A stretch of 64,000 nucleotides of DNA, taken from Dendrolimus kikuchii. Taxonomy: Eukaryota > Arthropoda > Insecta > Lepidoptera > Lasiocampidae. The stretch lies in NCBI GenBank assembly GCA_019925095.2, contig CM034412.1:10950001-11014000 (forward strand). The letters are read 5' to 3'. Shown piece by piece: positions 22,325 to 33,530 of the stretch (its first letter is position 1; every line of letters begins with the position of its first letter). Position numbers and translations under genes: made by a program. The notes beneath the pieces are model-generated. The model did no database searches. It had not been told where the DNA came from and saw only the letters and a list, made by a program, of their open reading frames with translations.

Positions 22325-22500
22325 CTCTCCGTGAGTCACTGTAACGGCCCTAGCGGAAGACCAGTGCTGGTTGAGTCAACCAGTATCACACTGAGTTAGG
22401 ACCGATTCAGAACTTAATTTCACAGTTGTATTGTCTTATTTATAAGTATGTTTTGGTTTGTATGTAGTTCTGAATAAAAAAATATCTTTCTTTCTTTCTT
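22325..22500 (+). repeat. LINE 3' end, family F, with CTTT tail
   Basis: 'gtaacggccctagcggaaga' and a 'gttctgaataaaaaaatatc' block lead into a (CTTT)n tail. Related - strand pieces occur at 58990-59200 and 61150-61370. Confidence 0.55.
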
Positions 22501-22673
22501 TTAAAGAATTATGTTTTGAGTGATATATGGATTATTATATTATACGGATAGTTTTGTATATGAATAAAAAAAGATTCTTTTAAATAGATCTTAACGATAC
22601 GACATTATTAAAATGACAATCTGTTCTAATTAATAATTAATTTTAATCTGACCTAATACTAATGCTGGTGTGC

Positions 22674-22778
22674 ATAGACATTTAATCGACGGTTATATGT
22701 TTCGATAATCGTAGTTTAGCTATATAGTTTTAGCGATTATTTTATTTTAACCATCGATTAATATCTATGCACACCAGC
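22674..22778. mobile_element. Small MITE with about 31-bp terminal inverted repeats
   Basis: Left arm 22674-22705 (starting GCTGGTGTGCATAGACA) pairs with right arm 22748-22778 (ending TCTATGCACACCAGC) with a few mismatches. The whole unit of about 105 bp can fold into one hairpin. No transposase. The target duplication is not clear. Confidence 0.75.
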
Positions 22779-22819
22779 CTAAGTACATATTATTATAATT
22801 ATTTTTACTAAGAATATCT

Positions 22820-23696
22820 CAAACTAGCGGTCTCGGCTGACGTTGCCCTGACCTGAAAAAATAAAAATCTAGAACCCGATTCCAGCGCCACTTACCGAGT
22901 CCAATTGTGAATCTAAACTATCAAAAAATCGAACCAAACGTTTAGGTGGAGTTCAGCTATATACAAACGAATAGAAGAGTAATATAATATACTAGGACAT
23001 GCCGCGACTTCGTCCACGCTTGACTTGAAATTCCTGTGGGATTCCCGGGACACAAAGTATGTAAGCTGTGTTTAGTAGAAAATGCTTCGAAATAAGTTAA
23101 TTTTTATGCAACCGAACAACTTCAAACCGCTCCCGGGAAAATTCTCACGCGATACCCAGGAATAAAAAAGAACACACATTTTATTACGTAAAATTAGCTA
23201 TAGATCAGTGAAGAAATCACATTGTAATTGGATTCTTTTTTCGATCTGGCCATTTAAAATCATTCCCAGAAAAATGTCCGCGAGATTCCCGGGATAAAAA
23301 GTAGCGCAAATTTAAGTCTAAGATATGCTGCCGAGCAGCGTAAACCGCATCGAAATCGGCTCAGTGTATTTTGCGTGAATCCCGAACAAACCGACAAGAA
23401 ATCTAAAAAAAATGCATCTTGTTCTCCGTCGTTTATATCGTTTCCATTTGTTTTTTGTTTAATAGCTTCAATGTACAGATACGGCATGTTTAGAATTTTA
23501 TAATATTACTAGCTGTCCCGACAGACGTTGTTCTGCCCTGAAGAAATAAAATTTAGAACCCGATTGCAGCGCCACCTACCGGGTCCAATTGTGAAGATCT
23601 AAACCATCCTCGAATCCACTTGAACACACACAAAAAAATTCATTCAAATCGGTCCAGCCGTTTAGGAGGAGTTCACTGTCAACACACGTACAGAAC

Positions 23697-23698
<2 letters not shown>
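22820..23698 (+). repeat. Clustered CTAG-type repeats
   Basis: Two pieces of the 'cagacgttgttctgccctg' repeat (22820-23000 and 23505-23698) surround other decayed interspersed sequence with 'gattcccgggacacaaag' and 'gattcccgggataaaaa' blocks. This is a repeat graveyard without coding potential. Confidence 0.5.

Positions 23699-23749
<51 letters not shown>
23699..23749. repeat. (AT)n microsatellite
   Basis: About 50 bases of alternating TA, directly before an RTE-like LINE 3' end. Confidence 0.95.
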
Positions 23750-23752
<3 letters not shown>

Positions 23753-23753
<1 letters not shown>

Positions 23754-23935
23754 GGTGAAGGTGATGTCAGGAGCCTTAAGAACAGACGAGCTTGCATGAC
23801 AAGAGTTATGAATGTCAAAGAGGCAAGTGAGGTGTGTAAGAATAAGCCTAAATGGCACTCTGTTGTTCGTGCCTACCCCGCAAGGGAACTGGCGTGAAGT
23901 TATGTATGTATGTATATATGTATATATAAAAAGAT
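23753..23935 (+). repeat. RTE-like LINE, 3' end fragment
   Basis: It starts within the GDVRSLKNRRACMTRVMNVK codons and ends after ARELA with a TATG/TATA-rich tail. 5' truncated, apparently abutting the AT microsatellite. Confidence 0.8.
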
Positions 23936-25635
23936 GGATAAAGATACGTATATAATTTTTTAAAAATCTTCATTCTTGAATTTCAATTAATAATCGCCTA
24001 GTAGAAAAGTAATTCATAAAAACTCCATCTAGTAATATAGAAACTAGGAGCTTTCGTGAGTTACAATTTTAATGAGCAATTGTCATACTATTAAATATCC
24101 TCTTCCATAATTATTATCTAACAGGAAGCCTATGTAGTACGTGTAAATTTAAAAGTAAGTTAGTTTATTTATCCCCTTGTTAACTTTTCACGTATTTGTA
24201 AGTAAATTAAAAATTGTTACCACCTTTAAAGCCTGAAATTATTAATAACAAAGCAAAGCAAATTATAATAAACACATGTTAGTAAAGATATTCATTTATT
24301 CCACAATAAATAAGTTAGTACAATTAATATACAATCAATAAATTAATACATATAGGCAAAATGCTGGGTTATTTTGTATTTAAATGCGAAATTAGCTCAA
24401 CATTAGTTATTTTTACAAATATTATTTACATTAAAATTTGTAGTATACTGTATAAACTAGTTTACTAGCAAACTGTCAAAATTGACATTTGCAAATTTGA
24501 CAACTTTCGCCAATCAGCATTGTAACATATTAACATTCCTTTTACAAAAAACAGCAAAACCTATTACAATACTAATCGTACTTTTATAATTTAATAATGT
24601 ATTTTAAACCAGTCAAAATGGCTAATTATTTTAGTAGGATGACATTTCTGTCAGTTCTTCTACGTCACGTTGACAGTGACAGTTGTCAATGATAAATTAA
24701 TAGGCCCCTGTTTGTTGAGATGCATCGCCTTAAATTCCATCAGGTGTCACTCACTTTCGTGATTTAGTCCTTTTTGATGATAGCCTGAAATGTGTTCGAA
24801 CTTTTATTACATTTTAATAACAAGTCATGCTAATGAATTATATTCTCTTTTATCTTTAAATCAGTCTAATTCTCAAATTATTTTTCACATAGAATATTTG
24901 ATATTATCTGTAATAAAGAGTGTGTTATTAAAATTACTTTTGAGCAAATGTTAAATTATAACTAATAAAATATATACAAGTTAATTCGTTTGTCTGTATA
25001 GAATATTCATCAAAGTTATATTTAACTAGTATTTACTCTTGTAAAAGCTTTCTTTAAAATGTACTCTCTAGTTACGGTAAAACTACCAAAATAATTCTTT
25101 TTGATATAAATCCGGTCCACAACATCGATATGAAGGGTCATATAAGTATCAAAAAGTGTGATATTTTTCACTATTATTTCTCTTTGAAACAAAAACCGAT
25201 TACAAATTTAAAACTAAAATCGGTTGAATATTATCAATACCTGATAGTCGTGAAGACGTGAAACAGATTCGAAAAGCCCCTACTCTGGTATATTCATCGA
25301 AATCTTAACATCCGTTTTCGAGATAGCCTGTACATATTTACAAAGTCCTTTTAAAGCATTAGATGATAAAGTAAAATGAAGTAGATACAATATAGAAAGG
25401 GTGTCTCGAAGGCTGAGACACCGGCGTCTTGTTGATTGAGTCTCATAATGTCGTTAAGAGTCTTTTAGTAAAAAAAGAATTAAGTTTCGTAAAGAAACAT
25501 CTCTAATTCGTTGCAAATTAAAGTTGAGTCCATTTGCTTGTTTAATTTACATATCTAAATAATTCTATTGAAAGATTAATTTATGTATCTTTTAAAGTAA
25601 ATAACTATTGCAGTTGTTAAGGGAGGCTTTTCTGT
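23936..25635. other. Gene-free AT-rich stretch
   Basis: About 1.7 kb with no convincing ORF, RNA gene or repeat. It is one of the few long unannotated stretches and could be old unique intergenic DNA. Confidence 0.45.
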
Positions 25636-26361
25636 AGGTGAGCGAGACAAGCGACTTAAACACGAGATAGGTGACCGCGACGCATGAGAGTTTCGCGTTT
25701 TATGCGGTGAATCTTACAAGCGTATCTATGTTTTTATAAGTGCGATGTCTTCTTAAGAATTTATTGGATTCAAGTACATTGTTAGGGAATAATAGGGAAT
25801 AGGGAACTCGCGTGAAGTTATGTATGTAAGTACATTGTTGATAACAATAATGAGTATTAATCAGTGATATGGTAGACAAATATGAATGAGCTAGCACTAA
25901 TTTATCTGTGCAGGAATAGACAAAGAATACAATTTCCTACAGCCGGGCGACCTGTCATAAGAGGCGACAAAACAATTCACAGCCAGCTATTTGCCCATCT
26001 GGATGGCTAACACCCTGGCGTATAGTATGCCGCCATAAAAACTTTGAGTCGTGTTCCGGCATTAGTGGCCAGTTTCCCTCAGTCTTCAGTCCCTTTAGAG
26101 GATGGCAGCACATTGGTAGCACTTTTGGTGTTAGAAATGTTCATAGGCGATGATAATCGTTTTCCATCAGATGGGCAGTCTGCTTGTCTGCTGAACTCAT
26201 GGAAAAAATCATAGGAGTTGCGGACAATGTTAAATTCAAGTTCACCTGTGCAATTGTGTGAAGATCATTTGAAAAGGGAGACAGTTTTTAATACAATTGC
26301 ATATATAGCAGGCGTGTTAAGGTCCTCTGTATCAAGTCTCGGTCGCTTGTCTCGCTCACCT
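25636..26361. mobile_element. Possible element bounded by a 20-bp inverted repeat
   Basis: The 20-mer at 25636-25655 (AGGTGAGCGAGACAAGCGAC) has its exact reverse complement at 26342-26361. The interval holds a 31-base RTE-like tail (about 25799-25829) and a family A retroposon (25912-26208). No transposase and no clear target duplication was seen. Confidence 0.35.
25912..26208 (+). repeat. SINE-like retroposon, family A, diverged
   Basis: 'tgtgcaggaatagacaaaga' head, 'ctgtcataagaggcgacaaa', and a 'gctgaactcatggaaaaaat' end. It is more diverged than other copies. Confidence 0.75.
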
Positions 26362-26905
26362 GTGTCGGTCTCATACCTTAAAGTCTACTTTAAGACACAC
26401 TTAGTTCCTTAGCTAGAGTTTAGTTACAAATAAAAAAAAATATAAATTTTCAGTATAGAAGAAAAAGGCAGCGCCTGTAGGAAGTAGTTGGAAAGATCTA
26501 TATATAGCTATGAACTTGTGTAAAAAGTGTCGTGAGTGTTGTCGTGCATTATGATCATCGATGTGTAAAATCCATTAACCCGAAAGACAAATTTGTTGAG
26601 TTCAATATCCATTGCTTATGAAAGAGCTGGGAAATCTCATTCAAACCATGTGACTTAAATTATATGCTACAATATTGTTGTAAACCGACAATAATCCTTT
26701 AAAGGTGTTTTATTATCCCTTCAAATTTAAACAATCTATTATTATCCCTTTGTATGCCTCCCAGTAAGACATCATAAATCCTTCTCTTCTGTGATTTGCA
26801 TTTCGTTGCACATGCTTAGAAGCCATAAGACTTTCAAGTTGAGGATTCCAAAAACTAGTGGACATGTTGCTAGGAGGGCATAGCCATTTTTCAAATATAT
26901 AAGGT

Positions 26906-27049
26906 CGGTCAGTCGGGACTAAGTTTACTAAGCGAGTTTAAACTGCTATGGAGGCGTTACCTAGTGTACTTTCGAAACGAGTGTCATTTAACGACGGATT
27001 TCGCGCGATTTATGTAATTACGATTTTCTACTTTACGGTTTGGACTTGT
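26906..27049 (+). promoter_or_regulatory. Promoter/leader-like block, paralogous to 57262-57377
   Basis: A TATA-like ATATATAAG (26895-26903) precedes GGTCAGTCGGG and a leader with 'gacggatttcgcgcgattta' and 'ctttacggtttggacttgt'. The same order and spacing recur at 57262-57377 with substitutions. TCAGT is an arthropod initiator motif, but here it lies only about 14 bases after TATA. A GTGAGA donor-like site follows at about 27065. A short ORF from ATG at 26948 is not conserved in the other copy, so the block is probably non-coding. Confidence 0.4.
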
Positions 27050-27364
27050 ATTCGGTTATATTTGTGAGAATTGTGAATTACGTGTGTTTACTTCTAATAA
27101 ATTTTGTGATAATTCCAACGGCATTTCTTTATGATAACATTGTGATTGACATTTGTATGAATTAAATGTAATTTCCAAATAAATGCCAAAATTTAAGTGA
27201 CAACTGCTATTTATATATACTACGCCTAATCATAAAAGGTTACTAGAATACTTGTATGTCAGTTTGTTTGAATGTTTCTATCGAATAGGTCGGACACATC
27301 TTTATATTCTTCTTATCTTCCGAACTTTGTAAGATATTGAAATGAAACATACACAATGTTAATA

Positions 27365-27790
27365 TATCTATATCTATATATATAAAAGAAAGTCGTGTCA
27401 GTTACACTATTTATAACTCAAGAACAGCTATACCGGTTTGGCTGAAAATTGATGGGGAGGTAGCTTAGAACCAGGAGACGGACATAGGATAATTTTTCGT
27501 TGGAACCGGTAGGTGGCGCTGAGATCGGGTTCTAGAATCCTCCTAATCACCTGGACCGACTTTGGTGATTTTGTTTTTGTGTGTTTGAGTGGGTTCCCGG
27601 ATGGTTTAGATTCACAATTAGAACCGTTGGTGGCGCTGAGATCGGGCTCTAGAATCACCTGGAGCCATTTTGGTGATTTTGTTTTTGTGTGGGTTCCCGA
27701 ATGGTTTATTAGAACCGGTAGGTGGCGCTGAGATCGGGTCCTAGATTTTTATTTTTTCAGAGCAGGACAACGTCTGCTGGGGCCGCTAGT
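27365..27790 (-). repeat. CAGACGTTGTCCTGC-type repeat with internal tandem units
   Basis: Three imperfect tandem units of about 80-100 bases, each with 'ggtggcgctgagatcggg' and a 'ttttggtgattttgtttttg' block, precede 'caggacaacgtctgctgggg' and a (TA)n run. It is in inverted orientation relative to the pieces at 20435 and 59768. Confidence 0.7.
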
Positions 27791-27809
27791 ATATATATAT
27801 ATATATATA

Positions 27810-28199
27810 TATATAAATCAATTGCTGTTCGTTAGTCTCGCTAAAAGTCGAGAACGGCTGGACTGATTTGGCTAATTTTGGTTTTAAATTAATTTGTGGA
27901 AGTCCAGAGAAGGTTTAAAAGGTGAGTAAATATGAAAAAAAAATGCTTTTAATATAGTAAACAATAATTTCGCTTTCCATTAGAAACTATTCCTACCTGT
28001 CAAACATTTGATGTTCGTCCCGTCGTTTAGAAATCAATTAAATTTAAAAGTCGATCAGAAATCAAATTAAATTTAAAAGTGAAGATTTTTTTTCTTGGTT
28101 TTGAAAGTCAAACGTTTGATGTTCGTCCCGTCGTTCAGAAATCAACGTTTCTTATTTATTGATTCTGAGACGGTACGAAGTTTGCCGGGTCAGCTAGTT
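27810..28199 (+). mobile_element. Non-autonomous Helitron-like element
   Basis: The 5' part 'aatcaattgctgttcgttag', then 'gaacggctggactgatttgg', matches a common lepidopteran Helitron-type repeat as I recall it. The 3' end is 'gtttgccgggtcagctag' followed by T, fitting a CTRR end inserted before T. A related copy in the opposite orientation lies at 29945-30295. No Rep/helicase ORF. Confidence 0.6.
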
Positions 28200-28207
28200 T
28201 AAGATTT

Positions 28208-28500
28208 TGCTCTTTTAAGACCTAAAATTTTTACAAGAATCAGTTGAAATTTAACAGCCCATAAAAGTTCCACTAATGGGCTCCGGCCTCCCACTATCGG
28301 GGAATGGATAGTATGCCCGCCACGCTTCTTCAAGGTGGTTTGGCGGGTTTGACACATCATCATGGTTTGGCAGGTTTCATTTCGATGTTTTCCTTCACCG
28401 TTGTTAGCATATAGCATTAACAATATGCAAATTAGGTAAGAAAACTGTCTAAGTGTATGTGTTCCCGCCAGGATTCGAACCCACGGCCTTTGAGTTTATG
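28208..28500 (-). repeat. tRNA-derived SINE, family C
   Basis: On the - strand 'gggttcgaatcctggcggga' resembles a B box, followed by 'cggtgaaggaaaacatcgaa' and a 3' end with 'gcccattagtggaac'. The same design appears at 59230-59510 (+). It is probably a SINE with a tRNA-like head. Confidence 0.65.
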
Positions 28501-29944
28501 ACGAAAAATTAAAATAGAATATGTTAATAAATAGAAGCTGTTGTGATCTCGAATAACGAGATAAACTTTCGTAAAGATTTGCAGGTTTTTTTTACAAATC
28601 GTTATGTATGATTAGGCATTGTGTAAAGCAGTTTTTAAGGGATTTGTGTCGAAATACAGAACCCGGATTTCAATTGTACAAAAACTTACAGATTAATTAA
28701 AATTTACAGATAGATTATAATAATTGAAAATAAAATTTTATTATGTTTTACTGAAAATAAGTTCATCAGAATTAAATTTTTTTACAATATTGAGCCTAAC
28801 TTAAATATCACATTTATGTCTTGGATGGGTGGCTCCTTACATACTTTTTATGTCAGATAAGAAAAGATTTTGAGCTGTATTTGATGAGTGCTTATGTAGT
28901 ATTCTGATCAGTTGGGTGAAAATATATTTTTTTTGGGTTAATAAATACTTATGTAAGGGGTTCAAATATCTATGACGACGAACAGGAGCTTTAGTCAATA
29001 CCTACCCGGCACACAAGAATAATAAAACAAAATTATGTTTAGTTCGAATGTAATATGAAAACTACATTTTCCTCCAGAGCAAGGTAGAGGCATTTTAACG
29101 CGAGATTTTTGGACAAAATCTGATATTTAAGGAAAAATATAAAACAAGATGTATTTATTAGACAAAGCTTTTTGTGGAATATATAAAAATTCTCCCTAAA
29201 ATATAAAATAGCCAGACTAAAAATATTCACATACTTCTTATGAATTCATTATTTCGCCTTTAAGGTGGGTTGTACCAAACTGTCCGTTTTACTTCAAAGT
29301 TTAAACTATAATTAAGATTCAAATTTGCAATGAAATACCTATTTTGGAGATCATAACTGAAATTGATGAAGCGATTATCCGTCGGTTGTGCTTACTTCAA
29401 TGGGAAACAGGCGTGAAAGTTCATTCTATTTCTTGTATGATTTCTTATATACAGACTCATAATAATACTTGCTCATGGACATAAAATGTACAATTCTTCT
29501 TAGGTTTGTACCCGATTATGACGAGTTTCGTAAAAATAGATTTTTTATACAATAGCTATTCAAATCAAATCAAATTAAAAAATCATTTATTGAATAAAAC
29601 ATAATTCACAATTTTTGAAACTTATTGGTCCCCAAACTAGCCATTTCCGTCAGTTTATCTCTCCGGCTATTTAAATATGTCACAACCGCTTTTTACTTAC
29701 ATGCGTGTTTAAGGATGAAACTAGGCACAAATGTGTATTTTATATTCTTCTGTATAATGATGTTATGAAATCATGAAAAATATGAGACTGGCGGTGAAAT
29801 CAAATCTTGGAACGAAAAAAGTTTATTGTGTAAGTATATAATATGTAGGATATATGTATTAGCGGTACTAGCTTACCTAGCGCCTCATAATCAATAAATA
29901 AAAAATATGAATAATAATTGTAGAATATTTCAACTTTAGTAAAA
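28501..29944. other. Gene-free AT-rich stretch
   Basis: No ORF, RNA gene or clear repeat recognised. AT-rich with frequent stops. Confidence 0.4.
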
Positions 29945-30295
29945 AATGTGGTCAAAACTTAACCGGAACGATCATCAAACGTTTGGCATTCAAAACCAAA
30001 AAAAATATAAACAAAACTTCAATTTTAATTTGATTTCTGTACGACTTTTTAATTTAATTGATTTCTAAACAACGGGACGAACATCAAATGTTTGACAGGT
30101 AGGAATAGTTGCTAAAGGAAAGGGAAATTGTTGTTTTTACTATATTCCAAGCATTTTTTTTTTATATTTACTCACCTTTTAAACCTTCCATGGACTTCCA
30201 AAAATAATTAAAAACCAAAATTAGCCAAATAAATCCAGCTGTTCTCAGGTTTTAGCGAGACTAACGAACAGCAATTGATTTTTATACATATAGAT
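29945..30295 (-). mobile_element. Non-autonomous Helitron-like element, inverted copy
   Basis: Reverse complement of the 27810-28199 element: 'gacgaacatcaaatgtttga' and, at the right, 'gcgagactaacgaacagcaa' then 'ttgatt'. The 3' terminal part at the left is missing. Confidence 0.6.
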
Positions 30296-30307
30296 AGGAT
30301 ATATAAG

Positions 30308-30575
30308 ATTGTAACAACTACGGACTCTAGTTCCGTACCCTTTTTTTACAATTAAATTTAAGAAGAAGTTAGGAAGTTGTACACGCTTATTTGTTACTTT
30401 GTTATTGTGTGTGACATTTAATGAATGCATGTTTGTGTTGTGGTGTACCTTAAGAAAACCTTATTATATTAATTCATTCTAATTTTAATACTAAACTTAT
30501 ATAAATGTAAAGTGTATCTGTTATATGCTGGTGTTGTGCGGAAGTGCATGTGCAGTATGTGCCTTATATCTTAGA
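30308..30575 (+). repeat. Interspersed repeat, family E
   Basis: Second copy of the block at 21740-22015: 'acaactacggactctagttc' through 'gcggaagtgcatgtgcagta'. Confidence 0.6.
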
Positions 30576-30967
30576 CCTTAATAATATTATAAATATTAGA
30601 TATGACAAATTTAATTTTTAGTTTTTTCACAATTTTACTAGATTACTTTGTAGCATCATGACGTAAATGATTAGTTTATAAGTTTCATATTAAATGGCCA
30701 GTGAACCTTAAAGACAGTAAACTGTGGGTTACTAAATCTGCCGGTAAACCAAAGATTGGGGTATACGATTGTGCAACTCGCTGTTGTTACATTATTTGAG
30801 TCACGTTTGAATGCGACATACGGGGCCCGTTGCAGGACATTATATTAAAAATATTTTCATGTTACGAGGATTTATTATAAAAGTTTTTCTGTGTCTGTGC
30901 TTTTATCTTTTATTTGTAAAGATTTAATTAATTTTTTCCTTTGTCCATACGAAAATATAAAGATGAA

Positions 30968-31140
30968 ATTTGAAAAAAAAAGAAAAAGAAAACGCCCACT
31001 GAAAATATTAGACTGAAAATCTTATATATCAGACCATTATTCTCGTATTACATTTAATTATTTAGAAAATATTTTATTAGACCAAATCAGTTAGAAATGG
31101 AAAGTCAAAAATTTCTTAATTTTTTTGCTTATTCGATGTA
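30968..31140 (+). repeat. Left copy of direct duplication flanking the minisatellite
   Basis: About 170 bases ending 'tttttttgcttattcgatgt' recur at 32252-32447. The last 95 or so bases look identical in both copies; the left part of the second copy is interrupted by minisatellite-like pieces. Confidence 0.9.
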
Positions 31141-31204
31141 TTAAATATAAAGAGCCTAAATAATAGGAAGTTGTGACATAGCTTATTCCCTGTTACTATT
31201 ATTA

Positions 31205-31575
31205 CTGTGAAAGTGACTCTGTCTGTCTGAATGCATGTTTGTCTGTCTGTCTGTCTGTTCCGTTTTCACGTAAAAACTACTGGACCGATTTGGCTGAAAC
31301 TCAGTATATATATATTTTCGATGCCGAGAATGAACATAGGATACTTTTTATCCCGGAAAATGGGATAGTTTCCGGGATAAAAGTATATTTGTCTCTCTGT
31401 TTGTTATCCTTTTATGGAAAGACTATTGGACCGATTTGGCTGATACTCGGTACATATGTCATTTGAATACCGAGGGTGGCCAAGGGATACTTTTCATCCC
31501 GGATACTGGGATAGATTTTGGGATAGATTTATGTAAAGTTTATCCCGGAAACTAGGATAGGTTTTTTATTTGTGG
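31205..31575 (+). repeat. CTGTCTGTCTGT repeat with tandem 'tatcccgga' units
   Basis: It starts with a (CTGT)n run and carries two units of 'ctggaccgatttggctgaaa' or 'attggaccgatttggctgat', followed by several 'atcccgga...gggatag' blocks. It is a tandemly duplicated piece of a common insect interspersed repeat without coding capacity. Confidence 0.65.
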
Positions 31576-31599
31576 ATTGCCATTTTCGTTATTTTGGTC

Positions 31600-32255
31600 A
31601 ATTTGGTCGATTAGGTTAGTTAGTTTAGTTAGTTTTGGTAGTTTTGTTTGGCAGTTTTGGTTTTAGTTTTGGTTGGTAGTTTTGCTATTTTCGGTAGCTT
31701 ATGTTGGTAGTTGTGGTAGTTTTGGTAGTTGTGGTAGTTTTGGTAGTTGTGGTAGTTTTGGTAGGTGTAGTAGTTTTTGTAGTTGTGGTAGTTTTGTTTT
31801 GTAGATTTGGTAGTTTCGGTAGATTTGGTAGTTGTGGTAGTTTTGGTTTGTAGATTTGGTAGTTTAGGCAGTTGTGGTAGTTTTGGTAGTAGTGGCAGTA
31901 TTGGTAGTTGTGGTAGTTTTGGTTGGTAGATTCGGTTATTTTGGTAGTTGTGGTAGTTTTGGTAGTTGTGGTAGTTTTGGTAGTTTCGGTAGTTTTGGTA
32001 GTTGTGGTAGTATTGTTTTATAGATTTGGTAGTTGTGGTAGTTTTGGTTTGTAGATTTGGTAGTTTCGGCAGTTGTGGTAGTTTTGGTAGTTGTGGTAGT
32101 TTTGGTAGTTGTGGTAGTTTTGGTAGTTGTGGTAGTTTTGTTAGTTGTGGTGGTTTTGGTAGTTTTGATTGGTAGATTTGGTAATTGTGGTAGTTTTGGT
32201 AGTTTCGGTTGTTTTGGTAGTATTGGTAGTTGTGGTAGTTTTGGTTTGTAGATTT
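31600..32255 (+). repeat. G/T-rich minisatellite, unit about 18 bp
   Basis: About 650 bases of variants of GGTAGTTGTGGTAGTTTT and related 9-10 base subunits (ggtagttt, ggtttgtagattt). The strand bias is extreme: the + strand is almost free of C. Long open frames on both strands (Val/Leu-rich or Lys/Leu/Pro/Thr-rich) are by-products of the repeat and not genes. Confidence 0.9.
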
Positions 32256-32447
32256 GAAAAAAAAAGAAGTTTTGGTTGGTAGATTCGCCCACTTTGAAAA
32301 TTGTGGTAGACTTGGTTTGTAGATTATATATCAGACCATTTCGGTTCTTTGGTATTACATTTAATTATTTAGAAAATATTTTATTAGACCAAATCAGTTA
32401 GAAATGGAAAGTCAAAAATTTCTTAATTTTTTTGCTTATTCGATGTA
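32252..32447 (+). repeat. Right copy of duplication, with minisatellite patches
   Basis: Compared with 30968-31140, this copy carries extra or replacing blocks such as GTTTTGGTTGGTAGATT, TTGTGGTAG, TTGGTTTGTAGATT and TTCGGTTCTTTGGT between otherwise matching segments. The blocks are minisatellite sequence. From 'tattacatttaattattt' onward the copies match. Confidence 0.85.
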
Positions 32448-32940
32448 GTATTGAAATAGAGTATAAAGATGTGGGACTATTTATCAAGTTTATAATAAAA
32501 AATCCGTGAGATAGATCCCGGTAGTGGGATAGTTTGCGAAATAATTATTTTTAGCTAGATGCGTTAAAACAAGGGAATTTGACGCGCCCCTTCTTCTCTT
32601 TAAGATGCGTATTTCTTGCCCCTTCTTCTCTTTAAAATATCAATAACACGTTGTGAAGCAGTATACATAAAATAGGAAATAGACTTAATTTTTAACTGTA
32701 TGACCTCCTAAAATGTTTAGAAGGTCATAACTTACTAGTTTAAATAAAAACCTTAGAAGCTTTTTTTATAGTTTGGTTCGCAAACTGGCCAACTCAGCTT
32801 ACGTACTTTTAAACAAATCTAGAAGACAGAGAACATGGTTGCTGATTTCTTGATGCAAACACAGCGTGCATTATAATTAAACATCGCGTACATAGTAATT
32901 TAAGAAGAAAGAAAAGAAATAAATATATAATGAAGTTACA
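32448..32940. other. Intergenic, nothing recognised
   Basis: AT-rich. A local direct duplication is visible (gccccttcttctctttaa occurs twice near 32586-32636). No gene signal. Confidence 0.4.
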
Positions 32941-32946
32941 ATATAG

Positions 32947-33530
32947 TTGGGGAATAGTGTGAATGGAGCATTAAATAAACTTCTAGGCGTTAAGAACCTC
33001 AGCCAGAAGGCCCAGCTCGCCATAGACAACGCGGTGCTGGTACCTACGGTCACGTATGGAAGCGAGAGTTGGGTATGGAAGAGAGAGCATGAAAGTAGAG
33101 TAAACGCGGTCGAGATGCGAGCACTGCGCAAAATCTGCGGAGTGACGCTCGCGCACCGCGTTCGTAATGCCGAAGTAAGAGAGAGAGTTGGCCTGAAAGA
33201 GAGTGTCGGGGTGAAGGTAAGGAAAGGAATGCTCCGGTGGTTCGGGCATGTGGAAAGAATGCATGATGAAAGAATGACTAAACAGATATACAATGCAAAA
33301 GTGGATGGATGCAGAAGTCGTGGAAGGCCACGACACACCTTCCATGATCAAATTGATCGTGTACTAGCAGAAGGTGATGTCAGGAGCCTTAAGAACAGAC
33401 GAGCGTGCATGAGAAGAGTTATGAATGTCAAAGAAGCAAGTGAGGTGTGTAAGAATAAGCCTAAATGGCGCTCTGCTGTTCGTGCCTACCCCGCAAGGGA
33501 ACTGGCGTGAAGTTATGTATGTATGTATGT
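32947..33530 (+). mobile_element. RTE-like LINE, longest C-terminal fragment
   Basis: An open frame of 187 codons covers the end of the reverse transcriptase and C-terminal domain: GNSVNGALNKLLGVKNLSQK, VLVPTVTYGSESWVWKREHE, then MLRWFGHVERMHDERM and RGRPRHTFHDQ, ending ARELA. It is followed by a (TATG)n tail. The frame lacks the catalytic reverse transcriptase core and the endonuclease, so it is 5' truncated. It is the best preserved copy of this family here. Confidence 0.88.

Noticed and set aside
26948..27067. 39-codon ORF starting MEALPSVLSKRVSFNDGF in the promoter-like block
   Set aside because: The frame is not kept in the paralogous block at 57262-57377, where the ATG is at a different place, so it is probably non-coding leader.
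31936..32292. Long Lys/Leu/Pro/Thr-rich and Val/Leu-rich open frames on both strands
   Set aside because: They are translations of the G/T minisatellite, open in several frames because the unit lacks stops; no start context or splice support.
32877..33351. Two - strand frames of 122-153 codons
   Set aside because: Antisense of the RTE-like LINE ORF; the same shadows appear opposite every copy of this LINE.
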